IMG/VR virus record: IMGVR_UViG_3300021963_000179
Span: 1-51,108 of that record
From: a virus
Length of the DNA: 51,108 nt
Strand: one strand, 5' to 3'
The position numbers were made by a program, and so were the translations under genes. Each line of letters opens with the position of its first letter. Position 1 is the stretch's first letter. A model generated the notes under the pieces. That model worked only from the letters and a program-made list of their open reading frames with translations, made no database searches and was not told where the DNA came from. Of this stretch, positions 7,424 to 17,656 are shown piece after piece.

Positions 7424-8007
7424 AATATAATTTTATCATCACAAGTTATATTTAAATCCAATAGAATCAAAGATTCTATACTCTCACATTCATCAATATT
7501 TTTATGTAAACTTATTTCAAGATCAAATAAATTTTGAATATGTCGTTGAGTTTTTTTATATAATTTTAAAAATTCTTCCGAAGTAAATTCTACATATCCT
7601 CCTATTGTTTTCCAATTAAACTTTAAGTCTTTATCCAAAATACATTCATTGTACTTCATTAACATGTGTAATTTAAATTTTTCTGTAAGTTGAATAGAAA
7701 ACTTATTATCGACCAATACTGGTTGCAACTCTTTAGCGAAACGATTATTTGAAATAATGGTTTTAAATTTTGATTTTGTTATGTCTAATATATTTTCAGT
7801 ATAATTAAATTTTTTTATAATGTCAACATTATCCCTGCAAATTTTTATAAATCCAACGTTTGGATATCCTGCCCAAGATAAATCATAAAGTTCATCTTTA
7901 GATAAAAATATTATTCCAAATATATTGTTCCAATTTACATCCAATTCTTTTGGAGGACTTAAAATTTTATTTTCATTTGGATTTATTTCAAAATACAAAT
8001 CATCCAT
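7420..8007 (-). CDS. DUF4376-like tail-fibre-associated protein
   Basis: 195 aa. The N-terminal two thirds are unrecognised. The C-terminal part (about residues 128-185) reads FNWKTIGGYVEFTSEEFLKL, then a helix with QRHIQNLFDLEISLHKNIDE. This follows the DUF4376 pattern (W...GG...T..E....., H...F..E..L...I), which in phages sits in tail-fibre assembly chaperones and fibre-adjacent proteins. The start at 8007 follows GGAG 11 nt upstream, and its end overlaps the dioxygenase ATG. A fibre chaperone role is inferred only. Confidence 0.5.
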   Translation of the reverse strand: MDDLYFEINPNENKILSPPKELDVNWNNIFGIIFLSKDELYDLSWAGYPNVGFIKICRDNVDIIKKFNYTENILDITKSKFKTIISNNRFAKELQPVLVDNKFSIQLTEKFKLHMLMKYNECILDKDLKFNWKTIGGYVEFTSEEFLKLYKKTQRHIQNLFDLEISLHKNIDECESIESLILLDLNITCDDKIIL

Positions 8008-8016
8008 AAATTACTT

Positions 8017-8514
8017 TCACTCCTCCGAATCAAAATGCTCTTGATTATTATTGGTAAGTTCTAATTTTTCATTTTTTTTCTTTGCTGATATTTTTGTTGA
8101 TTCTTCAGATTCTGGCAATTGTTTTTGGTCTTCTTCATTTCCTTCTAATGCTTTTCTTGCAGGATCATCATTACCAAGTTGCCAATGAGCAGAACCAATC
8201 CAATATTTATTATCAGTTTCAACATTCCAACCCCTCCAACTTGCAAAATCTTGCTTTGGTCGGAGTGCAACTTGAAGTCCAGAAGCAGCTGCTAACTGTT
8301 CTATAAATTCTACTGCTTCCACTGGTTGCAATAAACACCACATATTATGAAAATCACCTCTCATGGACACTTCAATAATTCCACCAAAAGCAGTTCCTAC
8401 ACTGAATGAACGAGCTCTATTTCTATTTGATTCTAAATTTGCAAGTTCATTTTCTTCATAATATTGATTTATTTTTTGTCTAATTTCAGATTCTTGTTCT
8501 TTTTTCTTTTGCAT
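8017..8514 (-). CDS. Conserved cyanophage-type protein, unknown function
   Basis: 165 aa from ATG 8514, chosen because GGAG sits 6 nt upstream; an in-frame TTG at 8526 is less likely. A charged helical N-terminus comes first, then a compact beta/alpha core with RSFSVGTAFGGIIEVSMRGD (residues 35-54), LQPVEAVEFIEQLAAASGLQ and RPKQDFASWRGW. The last 45 residues are a low-complexity acidic/Lys/Asn tail. I recall this core from other cyanophage genomes without a function. It lies between the glycine-rich protein and the DUF4376-like gene. Confidence 0.6.
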   Translation of the reverse strand: MQKKKEQESEIRQKINQYYEENELANLESNRNRARSFSVGTAFGGIIEVSMRGDFHNMWCLLQPVEAVEFIEQLAAASGLQVALRPKQDFASWRGWNVETDNKYWIGSAHWQLGNDDPARKALEGNEEDQKQLPESEESTKISAKKKNEKLELTNNNQEHFDSEE

Positions 8515-8533
8515 AATTTTCTCCAAAAAATTA

Positions 8534-10288
8534 CTATTGTGCGTACCACTTTATAGTTATATATCCACCATCTGGGACAGTTACATCATAAGAAGTAAAT
8601 GGATTAATAATAATATCATTATATGTTGTGGGATTTGCAACATTTCCAGGAGATAATGGATTTGTAAATCCATCTGTTCCAGCAATTCCTGGTTTTCCAT
8701 ACATGGCTGGATTCATTACATTTGTTTTAGTTCCTTGGCGATTTGCTAATGGAAATTTTGTGGATGCATAACTATTGGGTTTTAAATTTCCTGGTCGTCC
8801 GCGTGCGCCATCATTTTCTTCACCATCTCTTCCACGGATGCCATTCGCTCCAGTAGCATTACCTCCCCAAGATCCTGCACCTCCTCCTCCTCCTCCGCCA
8901 CCACCAGATGCTGGATTATATCCAGGAACACTACTGCCACTCGTAGCTCCTCCTCCTCCACCACCGCCTCCATGCACTATATATCCAGGAGTATTTGTGA
9001 TTGGGTCACTTCCATTTTTGCCATCATTTCCGTTGCCGCCATCATTTTTAGTTCCTCCATCTCCTCCTGGTGATCCTCCTGCACCTGCACCGCCGGCACC
9101 TCCAGGTTTGGTTTGGGAAGGGGCACCCCCAGTCCCACCTACAACATTATCACTCGATCCGCCATTGCCACCAGAAACAGAAGTAGTTCCATCTAAACTA
9201 GCATTTCCTTTATTTCCTCCATTGCCACCACCACCAGCATTACCAGGGTTGCCACCAGACCAATTGTGATTACCGCCACGCTCTCCAGGAGTTCCAACAC
9301 CATTATTTCCCCGTTCTCCTATATTTCCGGCATCTCCACCATTTCCAAAGTTTCCGGGATTTCCTGGAGTTCCTGCTGCTCCTTTTTCTCCCCCAACACC
9401 ATCATTCCCTGGATTTGCTCCTCCTCCTGCTCCACCATTACCTCCAGGAAAAAACCTACCAAAAACAGAAGATGATGCACCAAAAGTTCCAGCTATTCCT
9501 GGTATTGCTGCAGTACCAAAACTGCCACCAGTTAAATAATTTCCTGGTTTTTTATTTCCATCCTGTCCTGCGGATGCAGAAACAATATTACTTCCTGGAT
9601 TTAAAAATCCAGCAGTTCCTGCTTCTCCTGGATTTCCATCTTTTGCACCATATCCATTGTATCCGATGTTTCCATCTTGTGCATTTTGATTTACCGTTAC
9701 ACCTCCAGGATTTCCGAAATTCCCACGATTTCCGCGATCTCCATGTCTACAATCGGAGGATCCACTTCCTCCATAAGGGGTTCCAGGAACGCCTCTATTA
9801 GGAGGACAATAATTTTCAGCACCTTGTCCAGAATTACCGTAAGATCCACCATTTCCGCCACCATAAGCATTTCCTCCGTTACCACCATTGCCAGCATTTC
9901 CTTGTCCATCTTTACCACCCCCACCACCTCCACCTCCTCCTCCTCTCCCTGGAGTTCCGCCAGTAGCAGTGGCTACTGCTCCTGCACCACCATTTCCCTT
10001 TTGTCCACGATTTCCAGGATCTCCACCTGGTCCTCCTTTTCCATCATTTCCAGCATTTCCAGCTTCTCCAGCAGGACCATTAACTCCATCATTTCCTTTA
10101 TTTCCAGCAAATCCTGCAGTTCCTGCTATTCCAGCATTACCAGAATTTCCTCTTGATCCTATACCTTCAACATTTACTATTTTTATTCTTGATGTTGGTG
10201 CGGACCAAGTTGCAGGAGCATAAAAAGTTATTTCTCCAGGAGGTGTTTGGGATGCTTTTAGTGTTCTTCTGCTTATTCCGAATGGCAT
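8534..10288 (-). CDS. Collagen-like/glycine-rich virion protein
   Basis: 584 aa. The N-terminus (residues 1-45, GEITFYAPATWSAPTSRIKIVNVEG) looks like the small beta domain that often precedes glycine-rich regions in phage fibres. Residues about 46-500 are Gly-X-Y triplets interrupted by poly-Gly runs (up to 11 Gly). About two dozen X-Pro-Gly sites occur, e.g. GDPG, GTPG, GNPG, GSPG, GRPG. The C-terminus (DVTVPDGGYITIKWYAQ) is a short beta end. Collagen-type triple helix and polyglycine-II packing (as in gp38 adhesins) are both possible. Prolyl-hydroxylase-like genes lie on both sides, so the prolines may be substrates. The high-GC glycine codons make this the least AT-rich stretch nearby. Confidence 0.75.
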   Translation of the reverse strand: MPFGISRRTLKASQTPPGEITFYAPATWSAPTSRIKIVNVEGIGSRGNSGNAGIAGTAGFAGNKGNDGVNGPAGEAGNAGNDGKGGPGGDPGNRGQKGNGGAGAVATATGGTPGRGGGGGGGGGGKDGQGNAGNGGNGGNAYGGGNGGSYGNSGQGAENYCPPNRGVPGTPYGGSGSSDCRHGDRGNRGNFGNPGGVTVNQNAQDGNIGYNGYGAKDGNPGEAGTAGFLNPGSNIVSASAGQDGNKKPGNYLTGGSFGTAAIPGIAGTFGASSSVFGRFFPGGNGGAGGGANPGNDGVGGEKGAAGTPGNPGNFGNGGDAGNIGERGNNGVGTPGERGGNHNWSGGNPGNAGGGGNGGNKGNASLDGTTSVSGGNGGSSDNVVGGTGGAPSQTKPGGAGGAGAGGSPGGDGGTKNDGGNGNDGKNGSDPITNTPGYIVHGGGGGGGGATSGSSVPGYNPASGGGGGGGGGAGSWGGNATGANGIRGRDGEENDGARGRPGNLKPNSYASTKFPLANRQGTKTNVMNPAMYGKPGIAGTDGFTNPLSPGNVANPTTYNDIIINPFTSYDVTVPDGGYITIKWYAQ

Positions 10289-10294
10289 TGTTCT

Positions 10295-10891
10295 TTATTC
10301 TAGATGGAACCAACCTGTTATTATATATTTTGCTTTGTCCCCGTGTACTACATTACCTCTATGAGTATGAGTAAATGCAGCAGGCCAAATTACCATAGTA
10401 TTTTCTTGAGGAGGAATTCTCATTTTTTGATATAAAAATTCAGTCTCCCCAGCGGAATCATCATCTAATGTATTTAAGTACAGAATATAAGTTAAAACTC
10501 TATTTGCACAATCTCCATTTCCCTGCTCACCGTGCCAAACATGATACCCAGCACCAGGAACTGTTTTTTGCATTTTTACTGAAGTGCATTTAATATCCAT
10601 TCCTTCTAAAGAATCATACTCACTAATATAACTATCAAAACATCTTTGCAATCCATCAAAAAATATATTTAAAGAACCTGCATTGTTAAATGAAGAGGGG
10701 AAATGATTTCTTAAATTTAAAAACAAAAATTCATCTTGTTTTTTAGTTTTTGTTGTTCCCTCACTAACCTGACGATTTCCACAATATCCCCCAGCACGAA
10801 ATCTTTCAAATTCTGCAATCATATGGGAACAGAATCCATCCTCATAAACGTTATTATACATTCCAATAAAATCTTTATATACTGACTGCAT
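10295..10891 (-). CDS. 2OG-Fe(II) oxygenase with HxE iron motif
   Basis: 198 aa from ATG 10891 (a GTG 9 nt upstream is also in frame). The motif order is that of phage prolyl-hydroxylase-like enzymes: YHVWHGEQG (H120-x-E122, Glu in place of the usual Asp), RVLTYILYLN, AGETEFLYQKMRI, then WPAAFTHTHRGN (H177) and KYIITGWFHLE with K188 for the 2-oxoglutarate carboxylate. Glu as iron ligand is tolerated in some members. It ends 6 nt before the collagen-like gene, downstream on the same strand, which is the strongest positional argument for that protein as substrate. Confidence 0.8.
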   Translation of the reverse strand: MQSVYKDFIGMYNNVYEDGFCSHMIAEFERFRAGGYCGNRQVSEGTTKTKKQDEFLFLNLRNHFPSSFNNAGSLNIFFDGLQRCFDSYISEYDSLEGMDIKCTSVKMQKTVPGAGYHVWHGEQGNGDCANRVLTYILYLNTLDDDSAGETEFLYQKMRIPPQENTMVIWPAAFTHTHRGNVVHGDKAKYIITGWFHLE

Positions 10892-10927
10892 TATAATCAC
10901 TATTAAAAATAACTTATATTATATATC

Positions 10928-13900
10928 TTATGAGAAATTAAAGAGGGCAATACTTCCATACCACGTAGTTCCTTGATCTGGTGTGATAAAAATCCAAATA
11001 TCAGTTTTTCCTGCTTCTGTGGTTCTTAATGGTCCCGTTACACCATTCGGGAATTTTATAGTACTACCAGAAGAAGTCCAACTAACACTATAAGGTCCTC
11101 CAGTTCCGTTTTTAAGGATAACTGTAAAACTTGATCCAGATCCTGACGTACTCAAAGGATTAGAAATAGTAAATGTCGTATTTGCTGTTAAAGTTGCAGT
11201 AAATATATTACCATTATTTAAGTTAATTGATGCACTATTGGAAACATCACCCAAATTAGTAACAACTTCACCGTATCTTTGTAAGACAAGATCGGTTACT
11301 CGTACAGAATTGAATGTGCTATTTGAATTTACATTTATTGAAGAAAATTTAGCTGCCGCATAAGAAGTAATTCCAATAGGTACATTATCAATAGAACCAG
11401 CAGAAATATAAGCTGTTGGTATTGTAGAAACACCAACAACGTTTAAATTTTGTCCAATAGTAGTATTTCTAGTAATATTTACATTACCGCCAACATTTAA
11501 ATTTTTCTCAATTCCAGCACCACCATCAACAACTAAAGCACCAGTGTCTTTATCTATCGATTCTGTTGTTGCTCTAATTTGAACAAGACCATTACTGGCA
11601 ACTTTTCCAAGATAAATTCCAACTGCATCACCAAAAGCATTTACTGTAGAAACATTATTATTAAGTAAATTAAAAGTACCTGTCGTTGGAGTATGAATTG
11701 TCAATCCATTAAGAGTAAATGTACCGCCAATACTTACGTCACCATTTCCAGTTACTTTTAGTTTTGTGTCTGTATCAAATCTTTCATTATTGTAAGCTAC
11801 TGTTACTTGAGGATTTGCTAACTTCCAAGAATACCCATCACTTGTATCAATACCAGCATACCAACGACGGTTTGCATTGTTGTGAGTAATATCCCAAGAT
11901 AGTGCAACATCTCCAGGTCCACCTTGATTAATTTTAAAATGAGCGCCTCTTAAATTCTCTCCACTATTATTTTGATAAGACGTAATTGTTCCAGAAAAAC
12001 CAACTCTAAATCTTTCAGTATTATTACTAAAGATACTTACATCGGCTTCTTCTTCAGCAATAATTTGTAAAGGTTGATTTCCTTTATGTCTGATCTGGGA
12101 AGAAACACTACCAATACCAGCATTTCTTATAAGTCTTAATCCATAATCTGGGAATATTCTACCATCGTTATTTAAATCAATGTAAGATGCTGTATTTGTA
12201 TTACCAACACCAAGTTGAAGAATTCTAGAATCCACAAGTCTTGCAGTAGTTGCCATACCAACTACTGAAGAAACAGCAACGATTGAATTTCCTAAAATTT
12301 CAACATTATCAATAACTTTAAGAGTACCGCCAGAACTATTAAGTGTTAGATTACCAGTAGTGGTATCGATGGTATTATCATCTGTTATTCCAATTTGTAT
12401 ATTACCAAAATCAGCTCCTGGTCCATAAACATTAGAATTAAAATTAACTATTTGGTTAAATGTTGATATACCAACAACTTCTAAATTATAAAGTTTAGAG
12501 ATTCCACTATCGTGAATTTGCGTATATGCACTACCAAGTCCACTTATAGGATCTACACCAGTTGCTGTAAATCTTGCAGTTTTTTCAACTGTAATATCCT
12601 GGAAAGTAACATCTCCAAGACTTTGTGGTTGTTGGAATGTAACTTTACCAGTAATGATAAGATTTTGAACGCTAGAATCGCCAATAACTTGGAAATCAAA
12701 TGCACCAGCAGTCTGAACTCCAACTTTCAATTTATCAACACTTATGTCTAATTTATTTTCACTCTGACTTATTAAACCAAATGGCTTCCATTTATTATCA
12801 ATGTAAATGTGTCCGACATAATCATCAAATGGACTTGATAAGAAGGAAATATCGCCAGGTCTTGGTGAAGAAATTTGATCAGTAGTTGGTGTTGAAATTC
12901 CAACAGTAATTAATTTTGGTTGTGCAGCTATTCCTTTAATGAATAAATTCTTTGTTTCAATTCCAGCATCAGATACGTTAGTTATTTTTTGAGTAAAATT
13001 TACTGGACCATAGAATTGAGAACTTTGATTGTTGTTTTCTCCACCTTCAACTGTAATTCTTTGTCTTACAAGAACTTCATCAAAAATTCCATTCAGAACA
13101 TTTGATAATTCACCTTGAGCATCATCTCCAGTAAATGTAATAATTGGTGCCTCAATAACTTTTTCTTCACCAGTTGCAGAACTTAATTTCTTACTTCCCG
13201 TAAAGAATTCTCCAAGGTCATTCATACCAGTATAAACAACTGTTCCACCTCTTTGTTCTCTTGCTTGAGATACTAAGATTTCATCTTCGTTTAAAATCTT
13301 GGTTTGTTTTTGTGGCATAGCAGTTGAGTAGTTGCCAGGACCATATCCAAGATATTCAAAAGTGTGTCCAGACGCCCTCATAAATGAAGGTCTTCTTACC
13401 TCAAATGGTAGAACATTAATTTTCTTAATTATAGAACCAGATGCAGCAGTTGTTTTAAATGTTCCAAATTCTCCCCTAATAACAGTAAATGGATTTGATG
13501 TACTTGCAAGTCTAATTATTTCAGAGTTAACCAAAATGTGGTCTCCTCTTTGGAAACCATTTGCAGAAATTAAATTAATAGTTGTACTTTCAGTATTAAA
13601 TTCTGCAGAAATTGTAGTACTAATGCCAGCATAAAAATATGAAGCACGAGATCCTAGATTTTCTTCACCTCTTCCTAAATTTGTGGCATTGGCTGAAATT
13701 CCGTGCTTTAAAAGTTTACCAGTTGTTGATGATTTTGTTTGAGTTACCACTCCAACATTGAAATTAAATGTGGTAATTCCGATGACATCTTTTGTTACAA
13801 AAGTACCATCATAAATGGTATGACCACTTCCGACAATAGTAAATTTATTTCCTGGAAGTAATCCGTGAGGTTCTTTTGTTGTTACAGTAACAATACCTGC

Positions 13901-16900
13901 ACTTGCTCCAACAAATTTGAAAGATCCGATTCCTACACCTTTAGATGCAAGAACAACTAATGGGAGAACTCCACTTGTATTCTGAACATAGGAAGAAATT
14001 CCAGATGGAGAATTAACAACTACTGTTTTAGAGTCTGGAATACTAATAATTTCAAATACTTTATTATAATCTTCTTGATAAAAACCAGATAGTTCTAAAG
14101 AATCCCCAATATTATTATTAATAGAAGTCACAGTTACAAAACCAGGAGAAGATCCTCCAAGAATTCTTAAAGTATCCCCAACTTGATAGTTTGTTCCTCT
14201 GTCAAGTAGAGTTACACTAATAATACTTCCGGATGGATTTGTTACTACTCTGGCGTTAGATCCTGTACCTCCACTGGAAACTACATTTTGAAGAGTTGAT
14301 GAATAGAAACTAGTTGAGAAAGGATAACCAGAACCAGAAGAAAATGTAAATCCTTTAATCGAATTTAAATTATGCTCTCTATCTGTATAGAGAGTAATAG
14401 TTGTGTTGCCAGTACCAGATACTGAAACACCAGTAACAGCCAATCCAACTTTTGTTTGTTTTATTAAATAATTTAAAGACTCTCTTGTAATAGAATTTTT
14501 CTTATCATCCGTAACTACTTTACCAATAACATTCAAATCGGCATAACTTATGGAAGATTTAGGATCAGATAGATAATTGTCACGATCGGATTGAGGATAT
14601 AAATTTCTTACGTCCTGATTAAACGATTTTTTATTCAATCCAAATCCAACAGAATCTGGAGGTGTAACATTTGAAGTAAGTGCAATTATATGATAAATTC
14701 CATCCTGACCATCAGATCCAGGAATATGTTTTTTTAGAGTGTTTACACGATAAATGAAAAATGTATTATCAAAAGATTCTCTAGAAACAACTGGAAGTGC
14801 TTCTCTTTGTTGTCTTGTTGAACGTGCGTTTATTTGATTTGTAAAAGTTCCAGGATTTAAAGATATTCCACCAATTGAATATTGGAATTGCTTGGAATTT
14901 AGTACTGCTGTAACTTCATACGAACCATTATATGATGAGGTTAATCCTATACCAAGAGAATTATTTGTACTTCTTACTTTTTGTACTTTGACGGTATCTC
15001 CAACAGAAAAATAATGAGGTACTTCTGTTGTTACTGTAATAGTTTGGGAATCATCTATTATTGTCGATGCAGTTATATTGCTAATAACTCTTTCATTTCG
15101 TAATTCAGTCGATGAAGTTAAAACATCATTTGTATATGAAACGCTACTTACGCCAACATTTTTACTTTCCTGTAAAATAAATCCTGCTTGAGGAGGTCTA
15201 GCATTTTGATATTCTTTGGGAATAACATAACGAAGCTTATAAATTTTATCCTCAATTGAACGATTATCTAGTTTTCTTTTAACAAAAGTAGATCCAGTTT
15301 CATTTCCGATTATTTGTGTGCCTAAACCAACAATAGAAGAATAGATTTGATTACCATCTAAAGCAGTTGAGCTATTTACATACCAAGAACTAACAGAAGT
15401 ATCATATTGAATAGGATGTCCAAGATCTCCTGGTAGTTTATCGTTTATTCTACTTACAACCGTTAAAACTCCACCATTATTGTTAATACCAAGAATAGGA
15501 TTATTTGAAATTGCATCATTTAACGAAACTGCCAGTCTTATTTGATTGGATCCCAATCCATTAGTAATTGCATAATAAATTGCATCAATCTCTAATCCAT
15601 CAGGTGCTTGAGCGGTATCACTATAAATTCTAACTTTCTCACCATTATATAATCTATGATTTTCAGTAAAAGTTAAAGTATTTAATGAAATATTGTTAAT
15701 ACTTCCTGTTCTTCCTACTGTATATCTCTTTTCTGCAGAAACTCCTACTCCTGAAGGAGAAGGCATTAATATCGGAGCACTATAAGTAGTTTGAGAAGTT
15801 CCAACTGTAATAGTTAAATATAATTTATCATTATATCTTGCTCCAACTCTATATCCATCAACTTCGTGTGGAGGAGCAATATCTTTATTATTTTGTCCAA
15901 ATAAGTAAAGTTTTTTCTGATCTATTGAATTTACTATTTTTAATGCATCGAGAGATGACCAAGTAGCTTCATTTTCTGAAGTGTCTAATTCTTTTGGAGG
16001 AATGACGTGAGTAACAAATCCAGTGTCATCTCTATCAAAAGATTCTTTTCTAAATCCAACAGATTCTAGAGAAACTGCACCAAAGTTGGAATTAGAGTTG
16101 GTGATAGACATATCCCCACCAGACTCTGTTAGAAAATGCTTACTATATCCAATAGCAAAAACTGATACGTTTTGAATAAACGCATCATTTGAACAACGAA
16201 TATGATAGTTTTCGTAATCTGGTTTATAGATAGAACTTGAATTTGTATGTAAAGGTCTATACTCACTTCCAGAAGGTAAAGTTAAATCATCATAAAAAAC
16301 ACCATCATCATAAACTATGAATGCATTATCATCTTTTTGAAGCGAAACTCCAGTAAATTGGGCAACAACCATTGATTTAAATCCTGTTGCCTTGGATCCA
16401 TCAGCGTGAAGACCACAAAGACCATAAACAGAGCGTAATGATACGTTAAAAATATATGGTGATGCTGATTTTACCGTATCTGATTCTACTTCTATGGTTG
16501 CAGTATCAATATCAGAAGAACCAGGTAAGAAATTAGTAGGTGCAGAGGTAGTAACATACTTAAATGTTGTCAATCCTACAATTTCACTTACTGTAAATGA
16601 ACCATTGTAAGATAGAGGATCTGCTTCTACACCACTAATTAAAATAGGACTATCAATATACAATCCGTGCTCTTGTATATCGCCTGTTTGGAGATTTGAT
16701 GTTGTTACAGTAATTTCGGTAAGATCGCCAGTACCATCCCCATTACCAGAACGAATACTGGTAATTCCCAATGAATTTGACTGTAAATTACCAACAATTC
16801 TATATTCATCAATACTTGGTTCGAAATCTATACCTACAGGATAATCTTTTAGACCTCTTCCAGTTGTATCGCCATAAGCTCTTGAAATTTTATAATAATA

Positions 16901-17626
16901 CATCTCAAGATCTGTCAAATTAGTTTGAGATGCACCTAAAGTAACTTTGTTTACACCATCAGCATAAGTGAATGCTGTTAGTTTATGGTGAGAAAACGCA
17001 GGAACATATTTTGTATTGCTATAATCTTTGAATACTGTTTTTGTTAAATCGGCATCAAAAACAGTAAATGAGGTAAAGTAACAAGTACCAGTTACATTTA
17101 AAATGCTTGTTGCTTCAATGTCATCATTTTCTGGATCTGGTACAAAAAGTGGACGAATTTTAGTTTTTCTTAAATCAAGACCAATAATTGATGTACCACG
17201 AGGAAGTATTACACCACCATTTACGGAGTTGAATTTATAAAGATCATTTGCAGGGTCAAGAATATCATAGTTAGTAGATGCACTAAATTGATCAATTGTA
17301 TCGACAGACCAAGTTGATGGTCCCGTTCTTTTCTTGTATACTGCAGAACCACTAATATTTTCAATTGAAAATCCAGGTCTATTATCAATATAGTGAGTTC
17401 CTGGATATACTAAAATTGTAGTGTTATCAATTTTGTCATTATTTTGCCCAGTTTGATAGGAAAACCTAGCGGCTTCAATTAGAGCTCTTTGAATGGTTTT
17501 GAAAGGTCTTGTTAATGAGTTTCCTTGATTTTCAAAACTATCGGTAGCATCAAAATCTGACGGACTAACGTAAAGGATATTACCTTCAGCATTCTTGAGA
17601 AAATTCTCTAATCTTGAAAGGGGCAT
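10928..17626 (-). CDS. Giant virion structural protein with beta-helix N-terminus, 2232 aa
   Basis: This is the largest gene in the window. Residues 1-100 carry NILYVSPSDFDATDSFENQGNS and PFKTIQRALIEAARFSYQTG followed by ILVYPGTHYIDN. This is the DUF1565/pectate-lyase-like entry to a parallel beta-helix and is conserved in cyanomyovirus structural proteins. The middle is long Ile/Val/Thr/Gly beta sequence. From about residue 1690 fibre-type repeats appear (IQIGITDDNTIDTTTGNLTL, GIGSVSSQIRHKG, GAGIEKNLNVGGNVNI). The C-terminal 120 residues are a compact beta domain ending TTWYGSIALFNFS. A role as a major tail-fibre or baseplate appendage is inferred. I cannot assign a T4 homologue. Confidence 0.75.
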   Translation of the reverse strand: MPLSRLENFLKNAEGNILYVSPSDFDATDSFENQGNSLTRPFKTIQRALIEAARFSYQTGQNNDKIDNTTILVYPGTHYIDNRPGFSIENISGSAVYKKRTGPSTWSVDTIDQFSASTNYDILDPANDLYKFNSVNGGVILPRGTSIIGLDLRKTKIRPLFVPDPENDDIEATSILNVTGTCYFTSFTVFDADLTKTVFKDYSNTKYVPAFSHHKLTAFTYADGVNKVTLGASQTNLTDLEMYYYKISRAYGDTTGRGLKDYPVGIDFEPSIDEYRIVGNLQSNSLGITSIRSGNGDGTGDLTEITVTTSNLQTGDIQEHGLYIDSPILISGVEADPLSYNGSFTVSEIVGLTTFKYVTTSAPTNFLPGSSDIDTATIEVESDTVKSASPYIFNVSLRSVYGLCGLHADGSKATGFKSMVVAQFTGVSLQKDDNAFIVYDDGVFYDDLTLPSGSEYRPLHTNSSSIYKPDYENYHIRCSNDAFIQNVSVFAIGYSKHFLTESGGDMSITNSNSNFGAVSLESVGFRKESFDRDDTGFVTHVIPPKELDTSENEATWSSLDALKIVNSIDQKKLYLFGQNNKDIAPPHEVDGYRVGARYNDKLYLTITVGTSQTTYSAPILMPSPSGVGVSAEKRYTVGRTGSINNISLNTLTFTENHRLYNGEKVRIYSDTAQAPDGLEIDAIYYAITNGLGSNQIRLAVSLNDAISNNPILGINNNGGVLTVVSRINDKLPGDLGHPIQYDTSVSSWYVNSSTALDGNQIYSSIVGLGTQIIGNETGSTFVKRKLDNRSIEDKIYKLRYVIPKEYQNARPPQAGFILQESKNVGVSSVSYTNDVLTSSTELRNERVISNITASTIIDDSQTITVTTEVPHYFSVGDTVKVQKVRSTNNSLGIGLTSSYNGSYEVTAVLNSKQFQYSIGGISLNPGTFTNQINARSTRQQREALPVVSRESFDNTFFIYRVNTLKKHIPGSDGQDGIYHIIALTSNVTPPDSVGFGLNKKSFNQDVRNLYPQSDRDNYLSDPKSSISYADLNVIGKVVTDDKKNSITRESLNYLIKQTKVGLAVTGVSVSGTGNTTITLYTDREHNLNSIKGFTFSSGSGYPFSTSFYSSTLQNVVSSGGTGSNARVVTNPSGSIISVTLLDRGTNYQVGDTLRILGGSSPGFVTVTSINNNIGDSLELSGFYQEDYNKVFEIISIPDSKTVVVNSPSGISSYVQNTSGVLPLVVLASKGVGIGSFKFVGASAGIVTVTTKEPHGLLPGNKFTIVGSGHTIYDGTFVTKDVIGITTFNFNVGVVTQTKSSTTGKLLKHGISANATNLGRGEENLGSRASYFYAGISTTISAEFNTESTTINLISANGFQRGDHILVNSEIIRLASTSNPFTVIRGEFGTFKTTAASGSIIKKINVLPFEVRRPSFMRASGHTFEYLGYGPGNYSTAMPQKQTKILNEDEILVSQAREQRGGTVVYTGMNDLGEFFTGSKKLSSATGEEKVIEAPIITFTGDDAQGELSNVLNGIFDEVLVRQRITVEGGENNNQSSQFYGPVNFTQKITNVSDAGIETKNLFIKGIAAQPKLITVGISTPTTDQISSPRPGDISFLSSPFDDYVGHIYIDNKWKPFGLISQSENKLDISVDKLKVGVQTAGAFDFQVIGDSSVQNLIITGKVTFQQPQSLGDVTFQDITVEKTARFTATGVDPISGLGSAYTQIHDSGISKLYNLEVVGISTFNQIVNFNSNVYGPGADFGNIQIGITDDNTIDTTTGNLTLNSSGGTLKVIDNVEILGNSIVAVSSVVGMATTARLVDSRILQLGVGNTNTASYIDLNNDGRIFPDYGLRLIRNAGIGSVSSQIRHKGNQPLQIIAEEEADVSIFSNNTERFRVGFSGTITSYQNNSGENLRGAHFKINQGGPGDVALSWDITHNNANRRWYAGIDTSDGYSWKLANPQVTVAYNNERFDTDTKLKVTGNGDVSIGGTFTLNGLTIHTPTTGTFNLLNNNVSTVNAFGDAVGIYLGKVASNGLVQIRATTESIDKDTGALVVDGGAGIEKNLNVGGNVNITRNTTIGQNLNVVGVSTIPTAYISAGSIDNVPIGITSYAAAKFSSINVNSNSTFNSVRVTDLVLQRYGEVVTNLGDVSNSASINLNNGNIFTATLTANTTFTISNPLSTSGSGSSFTVILKNGTGGPYSVSWTSSGSTIKFPNGVTGPLRTTEAGKTDIWIFITPDQGTTWYGSIALFNFS

Positions 17627-17656
17627 TGTATTTGCACTTATACGTTCTATTATGAT

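Noticed and set aside
8775-10374. Plus-strand poly-Pro and Ser/Ile-rich ORFs
   Set aside because: Antisense reading of Gly codons in the 584-aa glycine-rich gene; no ribosome sites and the minus frame is complete.
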